Part shown: one piece after another, positions 5,112 through 12,315 of the stretch
Position numbering within the stretch: the stretch's first letter is position 1
How the letters are laid out: each line of letters starts with the position of its first letter
Source: Crenothrix polyspora
GTDB lineage: Bacteria > Pseudomonadota > Gammaproteobacteria > Methylococcales > Methylomonadaceae
Direction: 5' to 3'
Length of the DNA: 12,315 nucleotides
NCBI GenBank assembly: GCA_945903675.1
Contig: CAMDOP010000071.1
Location: 1-12,315 of the forward strand
Program-made: the position numbers and the translations under genes
Notes under the pieces: model-generated
What the model saw: only the letters and a program-made list of their open reading frames with translations
What the model was told of the DNA's origin: nothing
Database searches by the model: none

Positions 5112-6353
5112 ATGAATACCTTTACTATTATCTTCTTAATCGCCCTACTTATTTCTTCTACGGTACAGTTTTGGTTAGCTAAACGCCAAGCGAACTATGT
5201 TGCCGCTCACCGTGCTGCTGTGCCTGAGGCTTTTAAGGATAAAGTGCCGTTAGCCGCTCATCAAAAAGCGGCCGATTATTCACAAGCCAAACTAAAGCTA
5301 GGCAATATCGATGGTTTATTGAGTATCGCTGTGTTGTTATCATTAACTCTGGGTGGCGGTATTAATTTAGCTTTTAGCTATTGGCCTACCGTGATCGAAT
5401 CATCCTTGTGGGCCGGTGTTGCAGCAACCGCATCGATCTTTCTTTTAATGACCATGATAGAAACACCGACTAGTCTTTATCAAACCTTTGTTATTGAAGA
5501 AAAGTTTGGCTTCAATAAAAGCAGCATAGGCCAATTCATTAAAGATCAAGTGATGCAATTAAGCTTAGGTGCCGCAATTGGTTTACCTATCTTAGCGCTG
5601 ATTTTATGGGTGATGGATAATGTAGGCCCACTATGGTGGTTATGGGCTTGGGGCATCTTGATGGGCTTTTCTTTATTAATGAGCTGGTTGTATCCTACCG
5701 TTATTGCGCCTCTATTTAATAAGTTCACGCCTATGGAAGACGGTTCTTTAAAGGATAGAATTCAAGGTCTGTTAACGCGCTGTGGTTTTAATAGCCAAGG
5801 CATTTTTATCATGGATGGTTCTAAGCGCTCAGGTCATGGTAATGCTTATTTTACGGGTCTTGGTAACAACAAACGTATTGTGTTCTTTGATAACCTGGTC
5901 GCTTCACTCGAAGAAGAAGAGTTAGAAGCCGTGTTAGCCCATGAATTGGGACATTTTAAATGTAAGCACGTCATTAAAATGCTGATCGCTACCTCGATTA
6001 TGAGTTTAATCAGCTTTGCTGTTTTAGGCTGGTTGATTAGCCAAGCATGGTTTTATAATGACTTAGGCGTAGAACAAGCTTCTAATGCGGCGGCTTTGTT
6101 ATTATTTATGCTGGTTTCTTCAACCTTTACTTTCTTTATGCAGCCTATCAGTGCTTATTTTCAACGCAAATTTGAATTTGAAGCCGATGACTTTGCAGCA
6201 AATAACGCTAAAGCAGACAAAATGATTAGTGCGCTAGTAAAGTTGTATGAAGAAAATGCGAACACCTTAACGCCTGACCCTTTGTATTCAGCCTTTCATT
6301 ACAGCCATCCACCTGCCGCTATTCGTATCGCACATTTAGAAAGCAAAGCGTAA
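5112..6353 (+). CDS. M48 family membrane metalloprotease (Ste24/CAAX-protease-like)
   Basis: A zinc-dependent endopeptidase embedded in the inner membrane, related to eukaryotic Ste24 CAAX proteases; bacterial members likely act in membrane-protein quality control, substrate unknown. The zinc-binding HELGH is at residues 277-281, inside VLAHELGHFK, and the third ligand is probably the glutamate at 357 in FEFEADDFA. Other Ste24-like marks are SKRSGHGNAYFTG before the active site and YSAFHYSHPPAAIRI at the C-terminus. Several membrane helices precede the catalytic domain (about residues 2-20, 65-90, 100-117, 150-195) and two follow it. I chose the ATG at 5112 (MNTFTIIFLI, 413 residues); a GTG at 5100 would add four residues, and neither has a strong Shine-Dalgarno. 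Its stop overlaps the rsgA start by one base. Confidence 0.93.
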   Translation: MNTFTIIFLIALLISSTVQFWLAKRQANYVAAHRAAVPEAFKDKVPLAAHQKAADYSQAKLKLGNIDGLLSIAVLLSLTLGGGINLAFSYWPTVIESSLWAGVAATASIFLLMTMIETPTSLYQTFVIEEKFGFNKSSIGQFIKDQVMQLSLGAAIGLPILALILWVMDNVGPLWWLWAWGILMGFSLLMSWLYPTVIAPLFNKFTPMEDGSLKDRIQGLLTRCGFNSQGIFIMDGSKRSGHGNAYFTGLGNNKRIVFFDNLVASLEEEELEAVLAHELGHFKCKHVIKMLIATSIMSLISFAVLGWLISQAWFYNDLGVEQASNAAALLLFMLVSSTFTFFMQPISAYFQRKFEFEADDFAANNAKADKMISALVKLYEENANTLTPDPLYSAFHYSHPPAAIRIAHLESKA

Positions 6354-7240
6354 TGGCCCAATTATTAGAAGGACTGGTTATTTCCCATTTAGGCCAAGGC
6401 ATTGCGGTTGAATATGATGACAAAATAATCTTATGTCAAACCCTACGAAAGCTGGACACAGTGGCCGTAGGCGATAAAGTGCTATGGAGCTTATCTTCGC
6501 CTGAGCAAGGTCGTATCGAAGAAATTCTTCCTAGACGTTCGGTATTGGCACGTCCTTCCAGAAACAGTAAGCCACGACCTGTAGCTGTTAATCTGGATAC
6601 TATTTTTGTGGTGTTTGCTGTTGAACCGCATTGTGATTTTTTATTAATCGACCAATATTTGGTTATTTGTGAAAATAACAATATCGATGCGGCTTTAGTG
6701 CTTAACAAAACCGATTTACCGCAAACGGATATTATCGAAAAAGAATTACAAGATTATATTAATTTAGGTTATCCCTTGTTTAGAGTCAGCGCCAGAACGG
6801 CAACGGGCTTAGAGGAATTGAAAGCTACTTTAAAAGATCAAGTCAGTATGTTTGCGGGGCAATCGGGGGTTGGTAAATCGTCTTTAACTAATGCTATTAT
6901 TCCTGACAAAGATTTAAAAACCAATACCGTTTCTGCCACGACTAAACATGGTCGTCATACCACCACCGCTGCAACACTCTATCATTTACCTGAGAGTGGC
7001 GACTTAATAGACAGTCCTGGTGTGGCTATTTTTGGTTTAGTCGATCTTACCGAGCAACAACTGGCTTATGGTTATAGAGAATTTCAACCTTTGATGGATC
7101 ACTGTCGCTTTCATAACTGCAGGCATTTGCTAGACCAAGGTTGTGCAGTACGCTTAGCAGCTGAAAATGGCGAAATTTCTATGACGCGCTATCAGCGTTT
7201 TTTAAAGCTTAGGGAGAAAATGCCCACGTCTTTTGCTTAA
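6353..7240 (+). CDS. rsgA: Ribosome small subunit-dependent GTPase RsgA (YjeQ/EngC)
   Basis: A circularly permuted GTPase that binds the 30S subunit during late maturation and hydrolyses GTP in a ribosome-stimulated way, releasing RbfA. Order of parts: an N-terminal OB-fold (about 1-65), then G4 NKTD at 118-121, G5 SAR at 146-148, P-loop GQSGVGKS at 169-176, switch region TTKHGRHTTT at 196-205, G3 DSPG at 220-223, and a C-terminal zinc-binding domain with C251, C256, H258 and C264 in the spacing C-x4-C-x-H-x5-C. This order, G4-G5-G1-G3, is diagnostic of the permuted family. The 295-residue length is somewhat shorter than E. coli RsgA. The start codon shares its A with the protease stop (TAATG), indicating translational coupling. 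Confidence 0.97.
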   Translation: MAQLLEGLVISHLGQGIAVEYDDKIILCQTLRKLDTVAVGDKVLWSLSSPEQGRIEEILPRRSVLARPSRNSKPRPVAVNLDTIFVVFAVEPHCDFLLIDQYLVICENNNIDAALVLNKTDLPQTDIIEKELQDYINLGYPLFRVSARTATGLEELKATLKDQVSMFAGQSGVGKSSLTNAIIPDKDLKTNTVSATTKHGRHTTTAATLYHLPESGDLIDSPGVAIFGLVDLTEQQLAYGYREFQPLMDHCRFHNCRHLLDQGCAVRLAAENGEISMTRYQRFLKLREKMPTSFA

Positions 7241-7249
7241 GTTTAAATG

Positions 7250-7406
7250 CAGACAAAAGGCTAAAGGCGAAGGGTTACGAAAGTGCATAGGATGTGCCGA
7301 CGTAGGAGGCGCATCAATCGAATCACTCATTGATGCACTTCGTTCCTCAGCACATCCTATACTCTGAGCCCAGATAAAAGGCTCAAGGCGAAGGGCTATC
7401 GAAAGT
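7250..7406. repeat. Composite repeat: 74-bp palindrome flanked by imperfect 35-bp direct repeats
   Basis: A palindrome spans 7287-7360. Its outer arms ATAGGATGTGC (7287-7297) and GCACATCCTAT (7350-7360) pair perfectly, its inner arms GCATCAAT (7311-7318) and ATTGATGC (7329-7336) pair perfectly around a 10-base loop, and most bases between pair. On each side is a copy of a related ~35-bp sequence, 7250-7284 and 7371-7406, both containing AAAAGGCT, AAGGCGAAGGG and CGAAAGT. It fills most of the 231-bp gap between rsgA and the epimerase gene and could end the rsgA transcript. There is no ORF that I would call here. Confidence 0.75.
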
Positions 7407-7471
7407 AGACGACTCTGATTAAGCTCTAGCTGTATTTGCTTTACTATCAAACACAATCTATCTGAAGGCTT

Positions 7472-8524
7472 ATGAAAATATTAGTAACAGGAACAGCAGG
7501 CTTTATTGGGTCTTTTACGGTATTGCGACTTTTGGAAAGTGGTCATGAAGTGGTCGGTCTCGATAATATCAATGACTATTACGATGTTAAACTAAAATAT
7601 AGTCGTTTAGAAAAAGCAGGCATAGAACAGCAAGAACTCGCTAGTTATAAGTTCGTGCAAAGTAAGCTGTATGCTAAATACCGCTTTATACAAATGAATT
7701 TGGAAGACAAGCAAGCCATACAGATGCTGTTTGCTAATGAAAAGTTTGATCGGGTTTGTCATTTAGCCGCGCAAGCAGGCGTTCGCTATTCTATTGAAAA
7801 TCCTTACACTTATATACAGAGTAATATTGACGGCTTTTTGAATATTTTAGAAGCTTGTCGCTGGAACAACATTGAACACCTAGTTTATGCCAGTTCAAGT
7901 AGTGTTTATGGCTTAAATGGTAAAGTCCCTTATTCCGAACTAGACCCAGTGGCTCATCCGGTCAGTCTTTATGCGGCCACTAAAAAAAGTAATGAGTTAA
8001 TGGCTCACTCTTATAGCCAGCTCTTTGGTTTGCCTTGTACGGGTTTGCGCTTCTTTACCGTTTATGGCCCCTGGGGAAGGCCTGATATGTCACCGTTCTT
8101 ATTTGCTGATGCTATTTTAAATGATCGGCCTATCAACATCTTTAATAACGGCGATATGCTGAGGGACTTTACTTATATTGATGACATCGTTGAAGGTATC
8201 GTGCGCTGTATTGATAAAATACCTGTGCCGAATATAGAGTGGGATGCTCAAAACCCCGATCCCAGTTCATCTACCTGCCCTTATCGTATTTACAATATTG
8301 GCAATTCATCACCGGTTAAATTGATGGATTTTATTCAAGCTATCGAAGTGGCTTGTGACAAAGTCGCCGTGAAGAACTATTTACCCATGCAGCCTGGGGA
8401 TGTCTATCAAACCAATGCTGATACCAGCTCTTTACAGAGAGACATGGGTTACAAGCCTAGGACTGTGCTTATTGAAGGTATACAAGAAACTATTACATGG
8501 TTTAAAGACTACTATAATTCATAG
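7472..8524 (+). CDS. NAD-dependent UDP-glucuronate 4-epimerase
   Basis: A short-chain dehydrogenase/reductase of the extended type, most like UDP-glucuronate 4-epimerases (LpsL/CapI type), which interconvert UDP-glucuronate and UDP-galacturonate in the cytoplasm through a keto intermediate with bound NAD. The Rossmann motif TGTAGFIGS is at 6-14; the catalytic tyrosine and lysine are Y167 and K171 in YAATKKSNE, with the serine cluster SSSSVYG at 141-147. FTVYGPWGRPDM and FTYIDDIVEG are typical of this subgroup. The 350-residue length and the insert around 43-70 also fit UDP-GlcA epimerases rather than GalE. A Shine-Dalgarno GAAGG ends three bases before the ATG. It is convergent with the operon that carries ugd, which makes its substrate. 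Substrate specificity is inferred. Confidence 0.9.
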   Translation: MKILVTGTAGFIGSFTVLRLLESGHEVVGLDNINDYYDVKLKYSRLEKAGIEQQELASYKFVQSKLYAKYRFIQMNLEDKQAIQMLFANEKFDRVCHLAAQAGVRYSIENPYTYIQSNIDGFLNILEACRWNNIEHLVYASSSSVYGLNGKVPYSELDPVAHPVSLYAATKKSNELMAHSYSQLFGLPCTGLRFFTVYGPWGRPDMSPFLFADAILNDRPINIFNNGDMLRDFTYIDDIVEGIVRCIDKIPVPNIEWDAQNPDPSSSTCPYRIYNIGNSSPVKLMDFIQAIEVACDKVAVKNYLPMQPGDVYQTNADTSSLQRDMGYKPRTVLIEGIQETITWFKDYYNS

Positions 8525-8590
8525 CTTAAAATGTTTTTCTAACTATGTTGCAACAAAAGCTTTTGAAAAACCTTAATATTCTTCTAGAAG

Positions 8591-9679
8591 CTATAATGAT
8601 CTGTAAAGCCCCAACCATAAAGCTCTAATTTCTGTCCAACTATATTGTTGCACTTCTTGCAATCCATTATTAACCAACTTTTGGCACAAGTTTGGATCAG
8701 TTAGCAATCTATTAATCTGCTTAGCCATAGAAACAGGATTATTAACTTCAATTAATAATGCAGTTTTATTATGCTCTACTAGATAAGATATTCCGCCTAC
8801 ATCGGTAGTTACTATGGCAACACCACTAGCCATGGCTTCTAACAGTGAATTTGGCATGTTATCAACAGTTGTTGGATTTAACATAATATCAGCAGTCTGA
8901 TATAAGTGAGCAACTTCTTCAGGCGTCAATTTACCAGTAAAGCTTATGTTATTTTCTAGCCCTTCTTTGAGAACCAATTGCTGCAAATCTTCTTTTTGAA
9001 CCCCACTACCTGCTATAGATAATTGTATATCAGGTATGGTTTGTCTTAAAATTGAAACTGCGCGTATTGCTGTAGTGATCCCGTAGATAGATTCCAAATT
9101 ACGCGTAATAATCAAATGAGGGCGTAATGTATTTATGTCTCCGCAGTTATTCTTAGCATGAAATCGATCCAAATTTATAATATTGGGAATAACATAAGTT
9201 TCAATACCAAAATCCGAAAATATAGTTTTTAAATATCCTGACGGCACAATTACAACTGTGGCTTTATTAATAGATGGCCTTACCCATTTAATGGATTTAC
9301 TTAAGTAATCCTGTGCTTCACCACCACGATAATTTATTATAACAGGCGTTTTTCTAAACCATCCTAGCCATAAAACGGGGGCCGAAAACAATTGCCATGA
9401 CCATCCTGAATTCGAAAATACATGTATAACATCAACTTTACCAGCAAGTTTCCATACATCTATGCAATAAAAAACAAGTCGAAATAATGCCCTTATTCCT
9501 TTAGCTTTTTCAATTAACTTATAGCGACAAGGTTTATTAGTCGGCACTAAACTTACTTGAATACCTTCCTGTTTTAATAGCTGATAAAGTTGATTAAGTT
9601 GGTTAGCCATTCCACCATAGGGTGGTGGCAAAGGACCACATAAACCAACATGCAATATTTTTCCTTTAGTTGTTATCAT
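8591..9679 (-). CDS. Glycosyltransferase family 4 protein
   Basis: A GT-B fold, probably retaining, glycosyltransferase of family GT4 with 362 residues, expected to act at the cytoplasmic face of the inner membrane on a lipid-linked glycan. The N-terminal domain has the acceptor-side glycine loop GPLPPPYGGM at 15-24. The C-terminal donor domain has IAGSG (222-226), ISFTGKL (245-251) and DNMPNSLLEAMASGVAIVTTDVGG (273-296). In the usual E-x7-E nucleotide-sugar motif the first glutamate is replaced by D273, while E281 is kept. The start overlaps the ugd stop by four bases (ATGA), so it is translationally coupled to ugd, which suggests that it uses UDP-glucuronate or a derivative, though this is inference. 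By eye it is more AT-rich than ugd. It is the last gene of its operon, 66 bp from the converging epimerase gene. Confidence 0.9.
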   Translation of the reverse strand: MITTKGKILHVGLCGPLPPPYGGMANQLNQLYQLLKQEGIQVSLVPTNKPCRYKLIEKAKGIRALFRLVFYCIDVWKLAGKVDVIHVFSNSGWSWQLFSAPVLWLGWFRKTPVIINYRGGEAQDYLSKSIKWVRPSINKATVVIVPSGYLKTIFSDFGIETYVIPNIINLDRFHAKNNCGDINTLRPHLIITRNLESIYGITTAIRAVSILRQTIPDIQLSIAGSGVQKEDLQQLVLKEGLENNISFTGKLTPEEVAHLYQTADIMLNPTTVDNMPNSLLEAMASGVAIVTTDVGGISYLVEHNKTALLIEVNNPVSMAKQINRLLTDPNLCQKLVNNGLQEVQQYSWTEIRALWLGLYRSL

Positions 9680-11010
9680 GCCATTGAATTCGATATACCT
9701 ATTCCATAATAAGTAATGCCTAACCTCTTAAGTAACTTTGGCTGGTAGAGATTTCTACCATCAAATATTACTGCATCTTTTAAAGTATTTTTTATCAGTT
9801 CAAAATCAGGGCTCCAAAAGTTTTTCCATTCAGTTACCACAATAAGAGCATCAGCACCTTGCAACGCATTTTCTGCTGTTTCTACCAAGGTTAAGCCTGG
9901 ATTATCACCATAAATTCTATAGGCTTCTGTCATAGCTTCAGGATCAAAGGCTTTAACATGAGCTCCCGCATTAATGAGCGCTTCAAGTATGACGCGACTC
10001 GATGCTTCGCGCATATCATCAGTTCTTGGCTTAAAAGATAATCCCCACATGGCAAAGGTTTTGCCTTTTACATCACCGTCATAATGCATAAGAATTTTAT
10101 TAACTAGAACTTGTTTTTGGCGACTATTAACATTTTCTACCGCATTAAGTAATTCTGCTTTATAGCCTACTTGTTGAGCCGTATACCCTAGTGCCTTTAC
10201 ATCTTTTGGAAAACAAGAGCCTCCATAACCGCAACCAGGATAAATAAAAGCATAGCCAATGCGAGAATCAGAACCTATACCGTTTCTAACCTGCTCTATA
10301 TCCGCACCCAATAGTTCGGCTAAATTAGCTAGTTCATTCATGAAGCTGATTTTTGTTGCTAACATGGCATTGGCGGCATATTTAGTCAATTCAGCTGAAC
10401 GCACATCCATGATAATGACACGCTCATGGCTACGATTAAAAGGTGCATAAAGTGCCTTTAATAGCTCGGCCGTTCTTGGGTTATCGGTACCAATAATAAT
10501 GCGATCGGGCTTCATAAAGTCATCTATTGCCGCACCCTCTTTTAAGAATTCAGGATTAGACACCACATCAAAATCTATAGCTTCACCGCGACTTTCTTGT
10601 GTTTTTACAATAATATCCTTTACTTTATCCGCCGTTCCAACCGGAACTGTCGATTTATTGATGATAATACGGTAGTCATGCATGTTTTCGGCGATGGTTT
10701 TGGCCACGGCTAATACATATTGTATATCGGCACCGCCATCTTCATCAGGTGGCGTACCTACGGCTATAAACTGAAAAACACCATGGTTAACGGCTTCCTG
10801 AGTATCGGTAGTAAATCTCAAGCGACCTGCATGTTGATTTTCTTTAACTAAGGTTTCCAGACCTGGCTCATAAATTGGAATAATACCCTTATTTAAGTTG
10901 TCAATTTTTTGCTGATTAACATCAATACACAAGACATCATTGCCGACTTCTGCTAGACAAACGCCGGTTACCAAGCCTACATAGCCTGTACCAAATACCG
11001 TTACTTTCAT
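9676..11010 (-). CDS. ugd: UDP-glucose 6-dehydrogenase
   Basis: Oxidises UDP-glucose to UDP-glucuronate in two steps with two NAD+, in the cytoplasm. At 444 residues it has normal length. The N-terminal Rossmann motif is FGTGYVGL at 6-13; VGTPPDEDG at 84-92, KSTVPVGT at 119-126 and SNPEFLKEGAA at 151-161 follow. The catalytic cysteine is C266 in PGCGYGGSCFPKD; K220 lies in the conserved helix ATKISFMNE. The C-terminal UDP-binding domain shows WGLSFKPRTDDMREASS. A good Shine-Dalgarno, AGGAA at 11017-11021, overlaps the stop codon of the preceding glycosyltransferase gene (gap of 9 bases), and the end overlaps the next transferase gene. Together with the epimerase it supplies UDP-GlcA and UDP-GalA for surface polysaccharide. 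Confidence 0.97.
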   Translation of the reverse strand: MKVTVFGTGYVGLVTGVCLAEVGNDVLCIDVNQQKIDNLNKGIIPIYEPGLETLVKENQHAGRLRFTTDTQEAVNHGVFQFIAVGTPPDEDGGADIQYVLAVAKTIAENMHDYRIIINKSTVPVGTADKVKDIIVKTQESRGEAIDFDVVSNPEFLKEGAAIDDFMKPDRIIIGTDNPRTAELLKALYAPFNRSHERVIIMDVRSAELTKYAANAMLATKISFMNELANLAELLGADIEQVRNGIGSDSRIGYAFIYPGCGYGGSCFPKDVKALGYTAQQVGYKAELLNAVENVNSRQKQVLVNKILMHYDGDVKGKTFAMWGLSFKPRTDDMREASSRVILEALINAGAHVKAFDPEAMTEAYRIYGDNPGLTLVETAENALQGADALIVVTEWKNFWSPDFELIKNTLKDAVIFDGRNLYQPKLLKRLGITYYGIGISNSMA

Positions 11011-11019
11011 GTTTATTTC

Positions 11020-12228
11020 CTAAGATTTAGCTATCAAACGAGTATAAATATTTTTATAACAACTTACACTATGCGCCCAGTTTCGCTGCTGCTCTACAAA
11101 CGAACGTCCTGCTTTACGCATAGCATCCCAACTTTCGGGAACATCTAATAAACTTAGCACTGTATGAGCTAAAGCGTGCTTATCACCTGCTTTAAATAAA
11201 CAACCAGTAACGCCCTCTACCATTAACTCTTTATGTCCACCTACATCAGAAGCGACTACCAACCTGCCCTGAGCCATCGCCTCTAATGGTTTTAAAGGCG
11301 TGACTAATTCTGTCAGGCGCATGGATAAACGCGGATAAATGAAGATATCAACTTGGTTATAGTAATCCTGCACTCGCTCATGATTAACGCGACCAGTAAA
11401 GATGACATTTCCCTCTAAGCCTAACTCTTGAACCTTCTGTTTAAGCAAAGCTTCTTGTGGCCCACCGCCCACTAATAACAATCGAACCGTCGGCTGTTTT
11501 TGTAAAACAATTGGCAATGCCTCAAGTAACAATGGCAGGCCTTCATAAGCATAAAAAGAACCAATAAAACCTAAGACTATTTTGTCCTGTAAGCCCAGCT
11601 CAGCCCTTAAATCTCGATCAGCAGCAACACCACAAACAAATTGATCTATATCTACCGCATTGGCTATCACGGTTATTTTTTCAGCGGCTATACCTCTAGA
11701 CATAATATCTGCACGTAAACCCTCGCATATAGTTGTGATAGCATTTGCCTGCTTAAAAATGTAAGTCTCTAGCATCTTAGTTAAATAATATCTAAGTCCG
11801 CCCTCACTCGCCGTACCATGATCAACTGCTGCATCCTCCCAAAATGCTCTACATTCATAAACTAAAGGAATGTTATGTTTTTTTGCTGCTTTAAGAGCTG
11901 CCCAACCATTTAATGCGGGTGAATGGGCTTGGAGTATATCGGGCTTATGTTGCAAAATAATGTCATCCAGTCTTTTTTCTAAACTCAGCACGATGGCCCA
12001 TTGATTTAAAACAGGCAGTTTTGCTAGCCACGCTTTAATGGGTGCTGATCGATAAAAGGCAAGTCCATCAACTTCTTCTATCTCAGCTTTAGCAATCAGA
12101 TGCTTAGCCGACGTTACTTGTAAGGTTTCCCAGCCAAGTTTTCGCTGTTGTTCTAATATTGCTTTAGTTCGAAAGGTATAGCCGCTATGTAAAGGAATGG
12201 AATGATCAAGTATATGTAGAATTTTCAT
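11020..12228 (-). CDS. Exosortase A-associated GT4 glycosyltransferase (Daro_2409-like)
   Basis: A 402-residue GT-B glycosyltransferase of family GT4. The N-terminus MKILHILDHSIPLHSGYTFRT is the signature of the PEP-CTERM/exosortase A-associated glycosyltransferase family first described from Daro_2409; such genes sit in EPS clusters beside xrtA. The donor-binding domain shows FIGSFYAYEGL (221-231), LLLVGGGP (250-257), NVIFTGRV (274-281) and TELVTPLKPLEAMAQG (306-321) with E307 and E316, followed by ASDVGGHKE. It probably adds a sugar to a lipid-linked EPS precursor in the cytoplasm; donor and acceptor are unknown. The ATG overlaps by four bases the stop of an upstream frame, and ugd follows after 9 bases, so it is internal to an operon. 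The gene lacks an evident Shine-Dalgarno, consistent with coupling. Confidence 0.9.
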   Translation of the reverse strand: MKILHILDHSIPLHSGYTFRTKAILEQQRKLGWETLQVTSAKHLIAKAEIEEVDGLAFYRSAPIKAWLAKLPVLNQWAIVLSLEKRLDDIILQHKPDILQAHSPALNGWAALKAAKKHNIPLVYECRAFWEDAAVDHGTASEGGLRYYLTKMLETYIFKQANAITTICEGLRADIMSRGIAAEKITVIANAVDIDQFVCGVAADRDLRAELGLQDKIVLGFIGSFYAYEGLPLLLEALPIVLQKQPTVRLLLVGGGPQEALLKQKVQELGLEGNVIFTGRVNHERVQDYYNQVDIFIYPRLSMRLTELVTPLKPLEAMAQGRLVVASDVGGHKELMVEGVTGCLFKAGDKHALAHTVLSLLDVPESWDAMRKAGRSFVEQQRNWAHSVSCYKNIYTRLIAKS

Positions 12229-12315
12229 GAGTGTTTAATACGATAATGAGTAATAACTGATGTTACGCAGCCATTTAGCAGTTTAACAAAACATATAATG
12301 AGGTCGCGATCGTGA
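12225..12315 (-). CDS. C-terminal end of an unidentified gene (partial)
   Basis: An open frame enters from the right edge and runs 29 codons to a TGA that overlaps the next gene's ATG (ATGA), the same coupling seen twice elsewhere in this operon. The visible tail contains ICFVKLLNGCVTSVIT and ends in HYRIKHS. I do not recognise it. From its position before an exosortase A-associated transferase it could be the end of an exosortase or EpsI-like or other EPS-cluster gene, but nothing in these residues shows that. The other two frames stop earlier. Confidence 0.4.
   Translation of the reverse strand, partial: HDRDLIICFVKLLNGCVTSVITHYRIKHS

Noticed and set aside
7425..7450. AAGCTCTAGCTGTATTTGCTT as a decayed REP copy before the epimerase gene
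   Set aside because: Similarity to the REP core is limited to about ten bases and no GGAG head or partner arm is present.
7202..7456. Minus-strand open frame of 84 codons between rsgA and the epimerase gene
   Set aside because: It is read mostly through the palindrome and the direct repeats; no protein-like features.
7436..7464. TTGCTT ... TATCTG as a promoter for the epimerase gene
   Set aside because: Poor -10 match and too close to the start codon and its ribosome binding site.
8525..8590. Bidirectional terminator between the converging operons (CAAAAGCTTTTG, CTTCTAGAAG)
   Set aside because: The palindromes are short, weak and without a clear T-run on either side; not strong enough to list.

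Overview
The window looks like a gammaproteobacterial chromosome of moderately low GC. The divergent orn / rsgA neighbourhood is typical of Gammaproteobacteria. A glycosyltransferase of the exosortase A-associated (Daro_2409-like) type points to an environmental, exopolysaccharide-making, PEP-CTERM lineage; a Methylococcales-like methanotroph is one plausible guess, but the sequence alone does not prove it. I see no rRNA, tRNA or CRISPR array.

Left part (1-1371), accessory. A toxin-first type II toxin-antitoxin pair (RelE/HigB-like toxin, Xre-like antitoxin, minus strand) lies between two palindromic elements that share a TAGGTYGGGC end. Upstream of it is a lone DUF433 gene whose usual PIN-like partner is absent. 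A solitary 58-nt REPIN-like element sits between DUF433 and serS.

Middle part (1372-7240), mostly housekeeping. On the minus strand the order is orn, crcB, a REPIN array, a RAYT transposase gene, then serS. orn and crcB are 2 nt apart. The array holds six complete 74-bp units plus partial copies at both ends and runs from the crcB stop to the RAYT start codon. On the plus strand an M48/Ste24-like membrane protease gene overlaps rsgA by one base (TAATG); orn and the protease diverge from a short promoter region. CrcB is unusual: one polypeptide carries a full four-helix fluoride-channel domain followed by a degenerate second copy that lacks its first helix.

Right part (7241-12315), cell-surface sugar biosynthesis. 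A 230-bp gap with a large palindrome flanked by imperfect direct repeats leads to a UDP-glucuronate 4-epimerase gene on the plus strand. Convergent to it is a tightly packed minus-strand operon: the end of an unidentified gene, an exosortase A-associated glycosyltransferase, UDP-glucose 6-dehydrogenase (ugd), and a second GT4 glycosyltransferase. Ugd and the epimerase together make UDP-glucuronate and UDP-galacturonate, which the two transferases or unseen neighbours could use in an exopolysaccharide.

The most interesting items are the RAYT gene with its adjoining REPIN tandem array, the fused one-and-three-quarter CrcB, and a repeat family whose end supplies the stop codons of two unrelated genes.
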